From positions 62,001 to 126,000 of the forward strand of contig JAAEQB010000058.1 of assembly GCA_024231975.1 (NCBI GenBank): a DNA stretch of 64,000 nt, in the 5' to 3' direction. The DNA is from Allobosea sp. (lineage in GTDB: Bacteria > Pseudomonadota > Alphaproteobacteria > Rhizobiales > Beijerinckiaceae). Position 1 is the stretch's first letter, and each line of letters opens with the position of its first letter. Positions 38,123-47,327 of this stretch are shown here, one piece after another. A program made the translations under genes and the position numbers. Below the pieces are notes generated by a model that saw nothing but the letters and a program-made list of their open reading frames with translations, ran no database searches and had not been told where the DNA came from.

Positions 38123-40333
38123 ATGGCCGCGGGCAACATGAAGGTCTCGGTCCTCGTCCAGCTGATCGACCGGCTGACGGCGCCGCTGCGCGGCATGATG
38201 CGCGGCATCTCCTCGATCGGCACCGGCATCGCCAATATCGGCCGGCAGATCGGCGTCGTCGGCGGTGCGCTCGCCGCCATCTCCTTCTCGGCGCCGATCC
38301 AGCAGGCGGCCGCCTGGGACGCGCAGATGCGCGACATTGCGATCACCGCCGGCAAAACCGGCGGCGAGGTCGAGAAGATGATCGGCGAGATCTCCGACCG
38401 CTATCAGAAGCTCGCCCTCGAGACCGGCCAGCGCTCGGCCGACATCGCCAAGGGGGCGCAGCTCCTCGTCGCCTCCGGCATGGACGCCGGGCTGATCGAC
38501 AAGCTGATGCCGACGATCGCCAGGGTCGCGACCGCGGCCAATGCCACGCTCGAGGACACCTCGAAGACCGCCTTCGCCCTCTCCGACACGCTGAAGATCG
38601 CGCCCGATCAGATGGAGCAGGCGCTCGGCAAGCTGGTGACGGCGGGCAAGCTCGGCCGATTCGAGTTCAAGAACATGGCGGCCGAGTTCCCGGCGCTCAC
38701 CAACCAGATGGCGAAGTTCGGCATCACCGGCATGGAGGCGGTCGAGAGCCTCGGCGCCTCGCTACAGATCGCCATGCTCGGCACCGCAAACCCCTCCGAG
38801 GCGGCGACGAACCTCAAGAACTTCCTGACCAAGATCAATGCGCCCGAGGCGATCAAGAAGTTCGAGAAGGAGCTGAAAGTCGATGTCACCGGTGTGATGA
38901 CCGATGCCGCCGCCAAGGGCATCAACCCGGTCGAGGCCGTCATCCAGAAGATGTCGGACAAGCTGAAGGTGCCCCAGGCCGAGATCGACAAGATCATGAA
39001 GAAGGCCAATGCCGGCCCCGGCAGCGACAAGGACAAGCAGGCGGCCGCGCGCAAGCAGATCGAGCAGCTGCTCGCCGGTACCAAGGTCGGCCGGCTCTAT
39101 GCCGATATGCAGGTGCTCGACTTCCTGATCCCGACGCTGCTCAACCTCGAGAAGCTGAAAGACTTCAAGCGCCAGGTGAAGGAATCGGGCGCCGATGTCA
39201 TCAACCAGGATTTCGAGAGCCGGATGCGCGGCCTCTCGCAGCAGCTGCTGCTGTTCGGCGAGCTCGGCAGCCAGGCGCTGCGCCGCATCGGCGTCGCCTT
39301 CGCCTCGAACCTGCCGATGGCGAACCGGGCCATAACCGCGCTGCTGCAGACCGTCGTCGCCATAGATGCGAAATGGCCGGGGCTCATCGACAGCGTTCTC
39401 TCCGTCGCTGGTGCTTTCCTCGCCGCTGGCGCCGGCATCGCCATCCTGACGCCGGTGTTCTCGGCGCTGGCGGCGGCGATCGCGCTGCTCGTCTCGCCGA
39501 TCGGCCTCGTCATGGTCGGCATTGCCGCGCTCGCCGCCGGCGCCGCTTATCTCTATGCGAACTGGGCGACCGTCGGCCCCCAGCTCTCGGCGCTGTGGAA
39601 CGATATCGGCGCGAAATTCAGTGCTGGCTGGGACAGCATCCGCTCTGGCCAGGCGCTCGAGGCGACGATCGCTTGGCTCCGCACCAAGATCCCGGAGCTC
39701 GCAACGGCCGTGATCAATAACTTGCCCGCGATGATCGAGGCGGGTGGCAAGCTGATCACGTCCATAGGCGAGGGCCTGGCCACCGGCCTCAGCACCGTCA
39801 CCGAGTTCGGTATCAAGATCGCGGCCGAGCTCGCTGCAGCCGTCGGCAACAATCTCGCCGTGCTCGCCCAGGTGGGCGCCAATATGGTCGTCTCGCTGTG
39901 GGAGGGGGCGAAGGCGAAATTCGCCGAGTTCATCGCGTGGATCGCGACGATCCCGTCGCAGATCGTTGCCGCGTTCGGCAACATCGACCTGAGCAACGCC
40001 ATCAAGTGGCCCAGCATCCCGGAGGGCGTGAAGAACTTCCTGGGCTTCGGCTCCGGCACGCCCGGAGCCTCGTCCGGGACCAAGAACGCTCCCGCGCCGG
40101 CGACAGACCCGTTGGGCAATCCGCTCGGCGGCGGCTTCAACCCCACTTCAAACTCCGGCGGCTCGATCGGCGGCTCGAACGGCTTCACCAAGACGGCGGC
40201 CAACCAGAACGTCGCAGTCGGCGGGCGCATCGTCGTCGAGGCGGCCGAGGGCACCCGCGTCGTCAATGTGCAGTCGACCAACCCGGCCGTGCCGGTGACG
40301 CCGAACCGCGGCGCCATGCTCGGGCGCGCCTGA
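38123..40333 (+). CDS. Tail tape measure protein (Mu gp42)
   Basis: 736 residues. The N-terminal domain (VLVQLIDRLTAPLRGMMRGI ... AWDAQMRDIAITAGKTGGEV) and 'LEDTSKTAFALSDTLKIAPD' match the TP901-type tape measure core. A hydrophobic middle follows (AGAFLAAGAGIAILTPVFSA; LIVSPIG-like, VMVGIAALAAGAAYLYANW), then a Gly/Ser/Pro-rich end. Length sets tail length. Contains the gene typical start MAAGNMKVSVLVQ. Confidence 0.93.
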   Translation: MAAGNMKVSVLVQLIDRLTAPLRGMMRGISSIGTGIANIGRQIGVVGGALAAISFSAPIQQAAAWDAQMRDIAITAGKTGGEVEKMIGEISDRYQKLALETGQRSADIAKGAQLLVASGMDAGLIDKLMPTIARVATAANATLEDTSKTAFALSDTLKIAPDQMEQALGKLVTAGKLGRFEFKNMAAEFPALTNQMAKFGITGMEAVESLGASLQIAMLGTANPSEAATNLKNFLTKINAPEAIKKFEKELKVDVTGVMTDAAAKGINPVEAVIQKMSDKLKVPQAEIDKIMKKANAGPGSDKDKQAAARKQIEQLLAGTKVGRLYADMQVLDFLIPTLLNLEKLKDFKRQVKESGADVINQDFESRMRGLSQQLLLFGELGSQALRRIGVAFASNLPMANRAITALLQTVVAIDAKWPGLIDSVLSVAGAFLAAGAGIAILTPVFSALAAAIALLVSPIGLVMVGIAALAAGAAYLYANWATVGPQLSALWNDIGAKFSAGWDSIRSGQALEATIAWLRTKIPELATAVINNLPAMIEAGGKLITSIGEGLATGLSTVTEFGIKIAAELAAAVGNNLAVLAQVGANMVVSLWEGAKAKFAEFIAWIATIPSQIVAAFGNIDLSNAIKWPSIPEGVKNFLGFGSGTPGASSGTKNAPAPATDPLGNPLGGGFNPTSNSGGSIGGSNGFTKTAANQNVAVGGRIVVEAAEGTRVVNVQSTNPAVPVTPNRGAMLGRA

Positions 40334-41676
40334 TGCTGGACTTCGCCAATCCGAGCTCGCTGCTGCCGGGCCTGCGCCCGGTAGCCTGGCGCGGCGTGAC
40401 CTGGTGGGCGATCGATGCCAGCCATACGGTCGGCCGACGCATTCATGCGACGCTCTATCCCGGGCTCGACCTCAAGACCCATGACGATGTCGGGCCGATC
40501 GATGGGCCGATCCGGATCTCCGGCCTCGTCATCGGTGACGACTATGTCGCCAGGGCCGAGGCGCTGGCGGCTGCCTTCAGGGCGCCAGGCTCGGGCACGC
40601 TGATGCACCCTTGGCGCGGACCGATCGATTGCGTGCTGCTGCGCCCGGCCGAGATCTCCTTCGCCTCCGATGAGCTGCGCGTCGCGCGGATCGAGTGCGA
40701 GTTCGATCCGACCGGCGATGATGTCCTCGCCGGCCTGCCGGGCCTGGGAGGGCTGTTCGCCTCGCTCTCCGGTCTGCTCGGCGCGATCGGCGGCATCATC
40801 GGCGCCGCGGTCGGGCTGGTCTCCTCGGTGCTGTCGGTCGTGCCGATGGCGCTCGCCATCTTCTCCTTCGGCCTCGGCGCCATCAGCACCGTGTTCTCGA
40901 TCGTCAGCAATGTCGTCGGCGCCGTCGCCCAGGCCGCCATGCTGGTGCCGATCGCGCGCGCCGTCGCCGGCGCTTTCGACCGCGCCATCGCCAATGGCGA
41001 CCGCAAGGTCGTGGCGAGCGCCGTGGCGCAAATCCTCGGCGGCTATCCGGCTCAAATCGGCGCCGCCTTCCGGCCGCAGCCGCCGGCGGCGCTGGGCCCG
41101 AGCTCCGAGGCGCCGCCCGCCAACCCCTACGTGCCGGATCCGCGCGCCGGCGCCGCGCTCATGTTCACGATCGCGAGCCAGATCGCCGCTCGCGCCTCCG
41201 GTTCGACTTCGGCCGACCTTTCCGGGCGGGCCCCCGTTACCGCGACCGAGCGCCTGATCTATCTCGCGGCCGAGACGGCCTTCGTCGCCGAGGGCATCAG
41301 CCTGATGGCGGAGATCGACTTCGAGAGCCGCCAGGATGCGCAGGGCTGGCAGGAGAAGGCCGAGGCCGCACTGGCCGGGGCGAGCTCGCGTGCCGCCGGT
41401 CTTGCCAGCGATTCGCCCGGCGTCATTGCCACGCTCTGGCAGGCGCTGGAGGAGACGGGCGGACGCCTCGCCATCGACATGTCCGAGGTGATCGGCCGGC
41501 TGCAGCCGGTGATCACGATCGAGCCGCCGCGCGCCAGCGCCTGGCTGCTGGCGCAGCACTATGCCGGCGACGATCCGCGCCAGGTCGTGCCGATGCTGCA
41601 CGACATCGTCCGCCGGAACCGCCTGCGCCATCCGGCGATCCTCGGCGCCGGGCCTATCGAGGTGCTGAAGCCGTGA
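40333..41676 (+). CDS. DNA circularisation / tail-hub protein (Mu gpN, gp43)
   Basis: 447 residues. The N-terminal 'GLRPVAWRGVTWWAIDASHT' and 'GSGTLMHPWRGPIDCVLLRP' belong to the DNA circularisation N-terminal domain family of Mu N. The centre has hydrophobic stretches and the C-terminus 'NRLRHPAILGAGPIEVLKP'. It forms part of the tail hub below the tube. Overlaps tape measure and gpP genes. Confidence 0.9.
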   Translation: MLDFANPSSLLPGLRPVAWRGVTWWAIDASHTVGRRIHATLYPGLDLKTHDDVGPIDGPIRISGLVIGDDYVARAEALAAAFRAPGSGTLMHPWRGPIDCVLLRPAEISFASDELRVARIECEFDPTGDDVLAGLPGLGGLFASLSGLLGAIGGIIGAAVGLVSSVLSVVPMALAIFSFGLGAISTVFSIVSNVVGAVAQAAMLVPIARAVAGAFDRAIANGDRKVVASAVAQILGGYPAQIGAAFRPQPPAALGPSSEAPPANPYVPDPRAGAALMFTIASQIAARASGSTSADLSGRAPVTATERLIYLAAETAFVAEGISLMAEIDFESRQDAQGWQEKAEAALAGASSRAAGLASDSPGVIATLWQALEETGGRLAIDMSEVIGRLQPVITIEPPRASAWLLAQHYAGDDPRQVVPMLHDIVRRNRLRHPAILGAGPIEVLKP

Positions 41677-42932
41677 CGCAGGTCTATCTGCCCGCGAAGA
41701 TCCCGACGCGCCGGATCGCGCTGAAAATCGACGGCAAGGTCATCGACCGCTGGACCAAGGTGCAGCTCGACCACGACATGGGCGAGCTCGCCGCCTCCTT
41801 CGAGCTCACCGTTCATGATGACGAGCGCGCCAAGGGCACTTGGGAGTGGACGACGCCGGCCGGCGACGGCGAGCCGATGAACTGGGGCCGCGCCGCCGAG
41901 ATCGAGATCGACGGAAAGACCTGGCTGAAGGGCTGGATCGACGATGTCTGCTCGGAGGCCGGCGAGCAGGGTGGCGGCTATGTCACGATCAGCGGCCGCG
42001 ACAAGACCGGCGACCTGGTCGACTGCCCGCCGGATCCGCGCGGCAAGCACGAATACAAGAAGATCAAGCTCGAGGAGTTCGCCAAGAAGATCTGCGGGCC
42101 CTTCGGCATCACCGTCAAATGCGACGTCGACACCTCACCGGTGCTCGACAAGGCGACTGTCGAGGCCGGCGAGACCGTGATCTCGGCCCTGGCGAAATAC
42201 GCCAAGCAGCGCGCCGTCATCATCACCAGTGACCGTGTGGGCGGCATCCTGATCACCCGCTCGGGCAAGCAGAAGGCGATCGACGAGATCCACTTCCCCG
42301 GCAATGTCACGCGGGTGCGCGCCACCTTCTCGGCCCGCGAGCGCTTCAGCGATTATTTCGTCAAGGGCCAGAGCGAGAAGAACGGCGGGCGGCGGCCGGA
42401 GACGGCCGCGCTCAATGTCAATGACGAGCCGGGTGACGAGCCGCCGGAGCAGCCGGCGCCGGCAACAGATTCACCGCTCGACAAGCCGGGCGGCGCCGGC
42501 GCCCATGTCATGGGCCACGCCAAGGATCCGGACGTCACCCGCTGGCGCCCGCACATCGCCATGTCGCGCACCCAGGCCAAGGATGTCGACGCTCAGAAGC
42601 AGGCGGAATGGGAGATGCGCACCCGCCGGGCCAAGGGCGACAAAATGGATTACTCCTATCGGGGTATCACCGGCGGGCCCGAGCAGAAGCCCTGGCAGAT
42701 GAACACGGTCGCCTTCGTCGAGGACGACTATGCCGGCCTCTCCTCCGAGCAACTGATCGCCGGCGTCTCGATCACCTATGACGAGCGCGGCGAGATGACC
42801 CGCTTGCGCGTCACAGGCCGCGAGGCCTTTGACCTGCTGCCGGTCGGCGATCGCCGCTCGCAGAAGAAGTCGGCGAAGAAGAAGGGCGGCAGCAAGCCCG
42901 GCGGGCTCGACAGCACCGCTAAGCCGCTCTGA
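41673..42932 (+). CDS. Baseplate hub protein (Mu gpP, gp44)
   Basis: 419 residues from a GTG. 'PTRRIALKIDGKVIDRWTKV' and 'ASFELTVHDDERAKGTWEWT' open the gpP family, followed by 'GYVTISGRDKTGDLVDC' and 'RVRATFSARERFSDYFVKGQ'. It is a gp27-like hub holding the spike. The end is a lysine-rich tail (KKSAKKKGGSKPGG). Confidence 0.93.
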   Translation: MTQVYLPAKIPTRRIALKIDGKVIDRWTKVQLDHDMGELAASFELTVHDDERAKGTWEWTTPAGDGEPMNWGRAAEIEIDGKTWLKGWIDDVCSEAGEQGGGYVTISGRDKTGDLVDCPPDPRGKHEYKKIKLEEFAKKICGPFGITVKCDVDTSPVLDKATVEAGETVISALAKYAKQRAVIITSDRVGGILITRSGKQKAIDEIHFPGNVTRVRATFSARERFSDYFVKGQSEKNGGRRPETAALNVNDEPGDEPPEQPAPATDSPLDKPGGAGAHVMGHAKDPDVTRWRPHIAMSRTQAKDVDAQKQAEWEMRTRRAKGDKMDYSYRGITGGPEQKPWQMNTVAFVEDDYAGLSSEQLIAGVSITYDERGEMTRLRVTGREAFDLLPVGDRRSQKKSAKKKGGSKPGGLDSTAKPL

Positions 42933-42942
42933 GGAGGCGCCG

Positions 42943-43512
42943 ATGTCGGCCGATTCCGAAACAGCCCACGCCTATCGCGGTATCGTCGCGCGCGCCGCGG
43001 TCAAGTCGACGAACGACAAGGGCGGCAGCCAGACCGCGACCGTCGAGACGCATCGCCATGTCGAGCGGACCGATGTCGAGGTGCTCGGGATCGCCGGCGT
43101 ATCGAGCCGCCCGGCGCCGGGGGGCGAGGCGATTGTGCTGGCGGTCGGTGCCGACCAGGGCGACCTCGTCTCTTTGCCGCTGCAGGCGCCTGGCAACCGC
43201 ATGGGTGGCCTCGAGGAGGGCGAGGTGGCCGTACACAACCTCAAGGGCGACCGGCTGCATGTGAAGAAGGACGGCTCGATCGAGAGCACCAGCCGCAAGC
43301 GGGTGAAATCGAAGGTGAAGGACGCGACCGTCGAGGTGCTCGAGGACCGGATCATCGCCAAGCTCGGCGCGGCCGCGAACGCGCCCCGCGTCGTCATCCG
43401 GCCCACCTATGTGGAGCTCCGCATGGGCGATCACTGGCTGGTGGTGAAGGCAGACGGCATCTTCTGCTCGATCGCGCCGGTCGTAGGGCCGGATCCAGAA
43501 CCGGCTGTTTGA
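42943..43512 (+). CDS. Baseplate spike protein (Mu gp45)
   Basis: 189 residues; GAGGAGG precedes the ATG. 'AYRGIVARAAVKSTNDKGGS' QTATVE and 'PAPGGEAIVLAVGADQGDLV' form the OB-like Mu gp45 N-terminal domain. A repetitive beta region (HNLKGDRLHVKKDGSIESTS) gives the trimeric membrane-piercing spike. The stop touches late element C. Confidence 0.9.
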   Translation: MSADSETAHAYRGIVARAAVKSTNDKGGSQTATVETHRHVERTDVEVLGIAGVSSRPAPGGEAIVLAVGADQGDLVSLPLQAPGNRMGGLEEGEVAVHNLKGDRLHVKKDGSIESTSRKRVKSKVKDATVEVLEDRIIAKLGAAANAPRVVIRPTYVELRMGDHWLVVKADGIFCSIAPVVGPDPEPAV

Positions 43513-43534
43513 CGGCCCCGCGAGGGGCCGTGTC
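43513..43534 (+). promoter_or_regulatory. Late dyad element C, before the gp46-gp48 block
   Basis: CGGCCCC-GCGA-GGGGCCG followed by TGTC, beginning just after the gp45 stop and 32 bases before the gp46 ATG. Third copy of the element at 23345 and 31071. Confidence 0.6.
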
Positions 43535-43566
43535 CCAGGTTGCGCGCGCGCGACACTCTGCGCGCC

Positions 43567-44031
43567 ATGGCCGACTTCCTCGACGTTGCGCTGATCTTCG
43601 ATCCGGAAACCCGGACGGCCGACGCCGAGCTGGGCGCGGACGGCGATCTGCTGCTCGACGAGACGGCGCTCACGCCGATGCTGATCTCGCTCGGGTCGGA
43701 TCGGCGCGCCCGGCCGGACGATGCGCTGCCGCAGGGCCGCGACGCGCTCAATGTCTCCGCCTCCTTCGTCAACCGCCGCGGCGCCGTCGGCGATGCGCTC
43801 GACGCCTATGGCCGGCGCACCGGCTCGCGGCTCTGGCTGCTCGAGCGCGCTAAGCAGCACGAGTTGACCGAGCTCTTCGTCCAGGACGCCGCCCGGGAGG
43901 CGCTGCGCTGGGCTGAGGTCGAGACCGGCACGCCGGCGCAGATCTCGACCAGCTGGCCGCGCCGCGGCTGGCTCGCTCTGGTCTGCCGGGTCGGCGAGAC
44001 CGAGCTCGAGCTGATGCAGCAGGCCGCCTGA
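43567..44031 (+). CDS. Baseplate wedge protein (Mu gp46)
   Basis: 154 residues. 'ADFLDVALIFDPETRTADAE', 'TALTPMLISLGSDRRARPDD' and the C-terminal 'EVETGTPAQISTSWPRRGWL' follow the GP46 family (gp25-like wedge component). It overlaps the gp47 start by one base. Confidence 0.9.
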   Translation: MADFLDVALIFDPETRTADAELGADGDLLLDETALTPMLISLGSDRRARPDDALPQGRDALNVSASFVNRRGAVGDALDAYGRRTGSRLWLLERAKQHELTELFVQDAAREALRWAEVETGTPAQISTSWPRRGWLALVCRVGETELELMQQAA

Positions 44032-45134
44032 TGCCGGCGCCGCTGCCCACGCCCGAGGAGCTAACTCGCCGCGCCGAAGCTAGGCTTGAAACGGCCTTGA
44101 AACGGATCCGGCCGGAGGCGAGCCCGGCGGCGATCGCCCGTGCCGTTCGTTCCGAGAAGGGCCTGCTGGCGGCGATCGTGCGCACGCAGGCAACCGGCCT
44201 CTACGGCACGCATCTGCACCTCAGCTGGAACGTCCGGCAGATGATGCCCGACACGGCCGAGGCCGAGTATCTGATCCGCCATGCCTCGATCTGGGGCGTG
44301 TACAGGCGCCCGGCGACCAAGGCGGTCGGCTTCGCGCTGTTCACCGGCGTCGCCGGCACGGCGATCCCAGCCGGGCTCGACATGCGCCTGCCCGCCGGCG
44401 GCCTGGCCCTGACCTCGGCCGGCGGCGTGCTGGACGGCGCCGGCGAGGCGACGATCGCGCTCGAGGCCGCCGAGGGCGGCGTCCTCGGCAACACCGCCGG
44501 CGGCGCCAGCCTGCCGATCGTCACCGTCCAGGCCGGGCTCGACCCGCAGGCGGCAGTGCTCGATGCCGATGGCATGGCTGGCGGCGCCGAGGAGGAGACG
44601 GACGAGTCGCTTCTCGCCCGCGTCCTGGTCGAGATCCGCGAACCCGGCCATGGCGGCGCCAAGCACGACTACCGCGTCTGGATCCAGAACGCCTTCGCCG
44701 TCGCCAAGATCGCGACTGTGCCGCTCTGGGTCGGACCCGGATCCGTCGGCGTCGTCGTCGCGATGGGGACGGCCGTCGACCCCGTTGTGCCGATCCCGGC
44801 CGAGCTCGACGCCATGGCCGCCCATCTCGCCCCGCTCCGGCCGGTGACGGCCGAGGTCTATGTCCGGCCGGTGGTCCTTCTGCCTGTACCGATGCAGTTT
44901 GCCGTCGTGCCCGATACGCTGCCCGTGCGCGCTGCGCTCGAGGGCGCGGCCGCTGCGCATTTCGCGGCCGAGGCCGAGATCGGCGAGCGCTTTGCCCGCT
45001 CGCGCCTCTCCGAAACGCTGTCGGCCGCCAGCGGCGAGTATCGCCACTACATCGCATTGCCGCCTGCCGACATCGTGCCCGACCGCGACGAATTGCCGGT
45101 GCCCGGTGGCGTCACCTGGGATCCGCCGCCGTGA
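44031..45134 (+). CDS. Baseplate J-like wedge protein (Mu gp47)
   Basis: 367 residues. 'AIVRTQATGLYGTHLHLSWN' and 'EYLIRHASIWGVYRRPATKA' are the baseplate J family opening. The centre has the Gly/Ala-rich repeat domain, and 'PGHGGAKHDYRVWIQNAFAV' and 'VVPIPAELDAMAAHLAPLRP' the conserved C-terminal part. Overlaps gp48 by 4 bases. Confidence 0.93.
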   Translation: MPAPLPTPEELTRRAEARLETALKRIRPEASPAAIARAVRSEKGLLAAIVRTQATGLYGTHLHLSWNVRQMMPDTAEAEYLIRHASIWGVYRRPATKAVGFALFTGVAGTAIPAGLDMRLPAGGLALTSAGGVLDGAGEATIALEAAEGGVLGNTAGGASLPIVTVQAGLDPQAAVLDADGMAGGAEEETDESLLARVLVEIREPGHGGAKHDYRVWIQNAFAVAKIATVPLWVGPGSVGVVVAMGTAVDPVVPIPAELDAMAAHLAPLRPVTAEVYVRPVVLLPVPMQFAVVPDTLPVRAALEGAAAAHFAAEAEIGERFARSRLSETLSAASGEYRHYIALPPADIVPDRDELPVPGGVTWDPPP

Positions 45135-45733
45135 GCCGGGCCGAGGACCAGGTCCTGGACGAGCTGCTGTCGGGACTGCCGCCTGGCTGGATATGGCGGC
45201 GCGACCGCGACAGCGTCATCGCCGCGTTGCTGGCGCCGCTGGCCGGCGGCATCGCCGACGTTGAAGAGCTCGCCGAGCGCATGCTCGAGGAGGTCGACCC
45301 GCGCAATGCTAGCCTCTGCCTGACTGATTTCGAGCGCGTGCTCGGCCCCGGTCCCTGCGGGCGCGACACCTCGATCATGTCGCTCTCCGATCGTCGCCAG
45401 CTGGCGCATCAGCGCTGGACCGGCCGCGGCGGCGCCTCGCGGCAGTATTTTATCGATCTTGCGGCCAAGCGCGGCGTCACGATCACGATCAGCGAGAACC
45501 GCGTTGGCTACGTCGGCGAGCTTGTGTGCGGTGACGAGCTGGTCGAGCCGCCGGAGCAGTTCATCTGGACCGTCCATCTCGCCGGCGTGACCGACGAGGT
45601 CCTGTTCGAGGTCGACGACGGCCAGACCGGCGACCGCCTCTACGACCTCACCATCAACGACATCGAATGTGACATCCGGCGTCTGAAGCCGGCGCACACC
45701 GAGGTCGTGTTCGACTATTCGGGGAGCCCCTGA
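45131..45733 (+). CDS. Baseplate/tail protein, DUF2313 (Mu gp48)
   Basis: 200 residues from a GTG. 'LLSGLPPGWIWRRDRDSVIA' and 'LEEVDPRNASLCLTDFERVL' GPGPC are DUF2313 marks, with 'RRQLAHQRWTGRGGASRQYF' next. Completes the baseplate wedge and links to the fibre, whose gene follows one base later. Confidence 0.92.
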   Translation: MSRAEDQVLDELLSGLPPGWIWRRDRDSVIAALLAPLAGGIADVEELAERMLEEVDPRNASLCLTDFERVLGPGPCGRDTSIMSLSDRRQLAHQRWTGRGGASRQYFIDLAAKRGVTITISENRVGYVGELVCGDELVEPPEQFIWTVHLAGVTDEVLFEVDDGQTGDRLYDLTINDIECDIRRLKPAHTEVVFDYSGSP

Positions 45734-45734
45734 C

Positions 45735-46664
45735 ATGGACCGTATCAGCCATTCCACGGCAGTCGATATCGGCGGCGGCCGGATGGGTTTCCGCAGCAAG
45801 GACACAGTCGGTGGCGTCCCCGGAACCGTCGTCACCGCGACGCACATGAACGCGACGCAGGAAGAGATGCTGGCGGTGATCGAAGAGGCGGGCGACGATC
45901 CTGATCCGAACGATCTGAAGCAGCTCGTCAAGGTGATGCGTGGCGGCCGTCTCAACTGGCGAACCGCCGGCGGCACGGCCAATGCGCTGACTATCGCGCT
46001 CGCGCCGCAGCTGCTTGCCTATGTAGCCGGGCTTCCGCTGACGATCCTGACGGGCGGCAATGCCAACACCGGGGCGATGACGCTCAACATCGACGGGCTC
46101 GGCGCCAAGGCCATCGTGAAGCGCTCAGGCGCGGCAATGGCGGCCGGCGACGTGCCTGCGGGCAGCCTGCTGAAGCTCGCCTATGACGGCGTCGCGTTTC
46201 GGATGATCGGCTTGGTCGCCAGCGACATCGCGGCGCGCAAGACCGCATTTAACGTAACGCAGACTGTGTTCACCGCCCGCGCGTCGCTCTCTGGCACGGG
46301 CATGGTCACTTACCAGACCGGGATCTACACCAAGAAGTCCGCCACCTCGCAGCTCATCGTCGAGGTCTCGACAAATGCGTTCTCTCTCTCAGGCACTGCG
46401 GCTGCCTTCGGGAGGATTTCCGGACTCCCGATCAACATGGAGTGGATCGTCAGGAACGGCGACACGGGAACCAGTTCGCCGGCTAGTACCGGCAGCAAGA
46501 TCTACACTGGGCTCGCGGCCGGCGCCGTGAACTGGACGTGGTCGTTCGGTCGTAACGACGCGGGTGCCTGGTCGAGCATCATCAATCCCCGGTCACCCAC
46601 CGACGCAGCCTTCCTGCCGGTCGAAACGACATCCTTCATCACCTTCTCGGAGCTTGAGCCGTGA
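45735..46664 (+). CDS. Tail fibre protein
   Basis: 309 residues. The N-terminus 'MDRISHSTAVDIGGGRMGFR' and TVVTATHMNATQEEML is the baseplate-anchoring part common in fibres of Mu-like phages. The middle carries 'LPLTILTGGNANTGAMTLNI' DGLGAKAIVK, and the C-terminal third is Ser/Thr-rich beta structure, likely the receptor-binding tip. No invertible second version is seen. Confidence 0.85.
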   Translation: MDRISHSTAVDIGGGRMGFRSKDTVGGVPGTVVTATHMNATQEEMLAVIEEAGDDPDPNDLKQLVKVMRGGRLNWRTAGGTANALTIALAPQLLAYVAGLPLTILTGGNANTGAMTLNIDGLGAKAIVKRSGAAMAAGDVPAGSLLKLAYDGVAFRMIGLVASDIAARKTAFNVTQTVFTARASLSGTGMVTYQTGIYTKKSATSQLIVEVSTNAFSLSGTAAAFGRISGLPINMEWIVRNGDTGTSSPASTGSKIYTGLAAGAVNWTWSFGRNDAGAWSSIINPRSPTDAAFLPVETTSFITFSELEP

Positions 46665-47194
46665 GCACCATGATCGAAGTCGGCCCTGAGCATGTGGTCG
46701 AGGTCCTGCACGCGCTTGGCGCCACGATGGTGGCGGAGAAGCGCAGCGAGGCCGACATTCTGGTCGGCTATGAGGTGTCGCCGCCGATCGATCTGTCCAG
46801 CTATGACGCGGAGCTTGCGGCCTTCCGCAAGACTGCTCTGGTCGCGCATCTGAAGGCGCGCCGATGGCAGGCCGAGACCGCCGGCATCACTGCGACTATC
46901 GGCGGAGAGGCCGTTCGCGTCTCCACAACGCGCGGCGACGATCGCGCCGCGCTGCATCAGGTCTGTACGGCGATTTCGGGCGGCCTGCGCAGCGACGGCG
47001 CGGTGTTCAACTTCGCCGATGGCGTGTCTCGCGGCGTCTCGAACGCCGAGATGCAGGCGGTCGTGTTGGCCGCGCTGGCCCATGTCCAGGCCTGCTTCGA
47101 CCTCGAAGGCACGCTCCGCGCGGCGATCGAGGCCGGCATCCTCACCACGAAGGAGGAGATCGACGCGGCCAGTTGGCCTGCGGACGTGACGTGA
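46661..47194 (+). CDS. DUF4376 tail-fibre-associated protein
   Basis: 177 residues from a GTG overlapping the fibre stop. The C-terminal part 'FRKTALVAHLKARRWQAETA' followed by GITATIGGEAVRVSTTR matches DUF4376, found at the ends of fibre genes or in fibre-assembly proteins. It may be a chaperone or distal fibre subunit. The 133 bases after it show no gene or clear signal. Confidence 0.8.
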   Translation: MSTMIEVGPEHVVEVLHALGATMVAEKRSEADILVGYEVSPPIDLSSYDAELAAFRKTALVAHLKARRWQAETAGITATIGGEAVRVSTTRGDDRAALHQVCTAISGGLRSDGAVFNFADGVSRGVSNAEMQAVVLAALAHVQACFDLEGTLRAAIEAGILTTKEEIDAASWPADVT

Positions 47195-47327
47195 CAGGGG
47201 AGCTCTCAGGCTCCGGCGGCCGGTCCTTGGCAGTTCAAGCCGCCCGATGAAAGGTCGAATGACATCGCCCGCCACGGCGGCCGCAAGGCCGCGCCGGTAG
47301 GGGCGACGATTCTGGACCTCAGCACAA

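Noticed and set aside
45735..47194. Invertible fibre segment as in Mu
   Set aside because: Only one fibre gene, with no invertase gene and no inverted repeat pair around it.
47250..47290. Very short frame (about 13 codons) before the Dam-type gene, as a com-like leader
   Set aside because: Too short and repetitive (alanine/arginine) to support, with no pairing to the methylase start.
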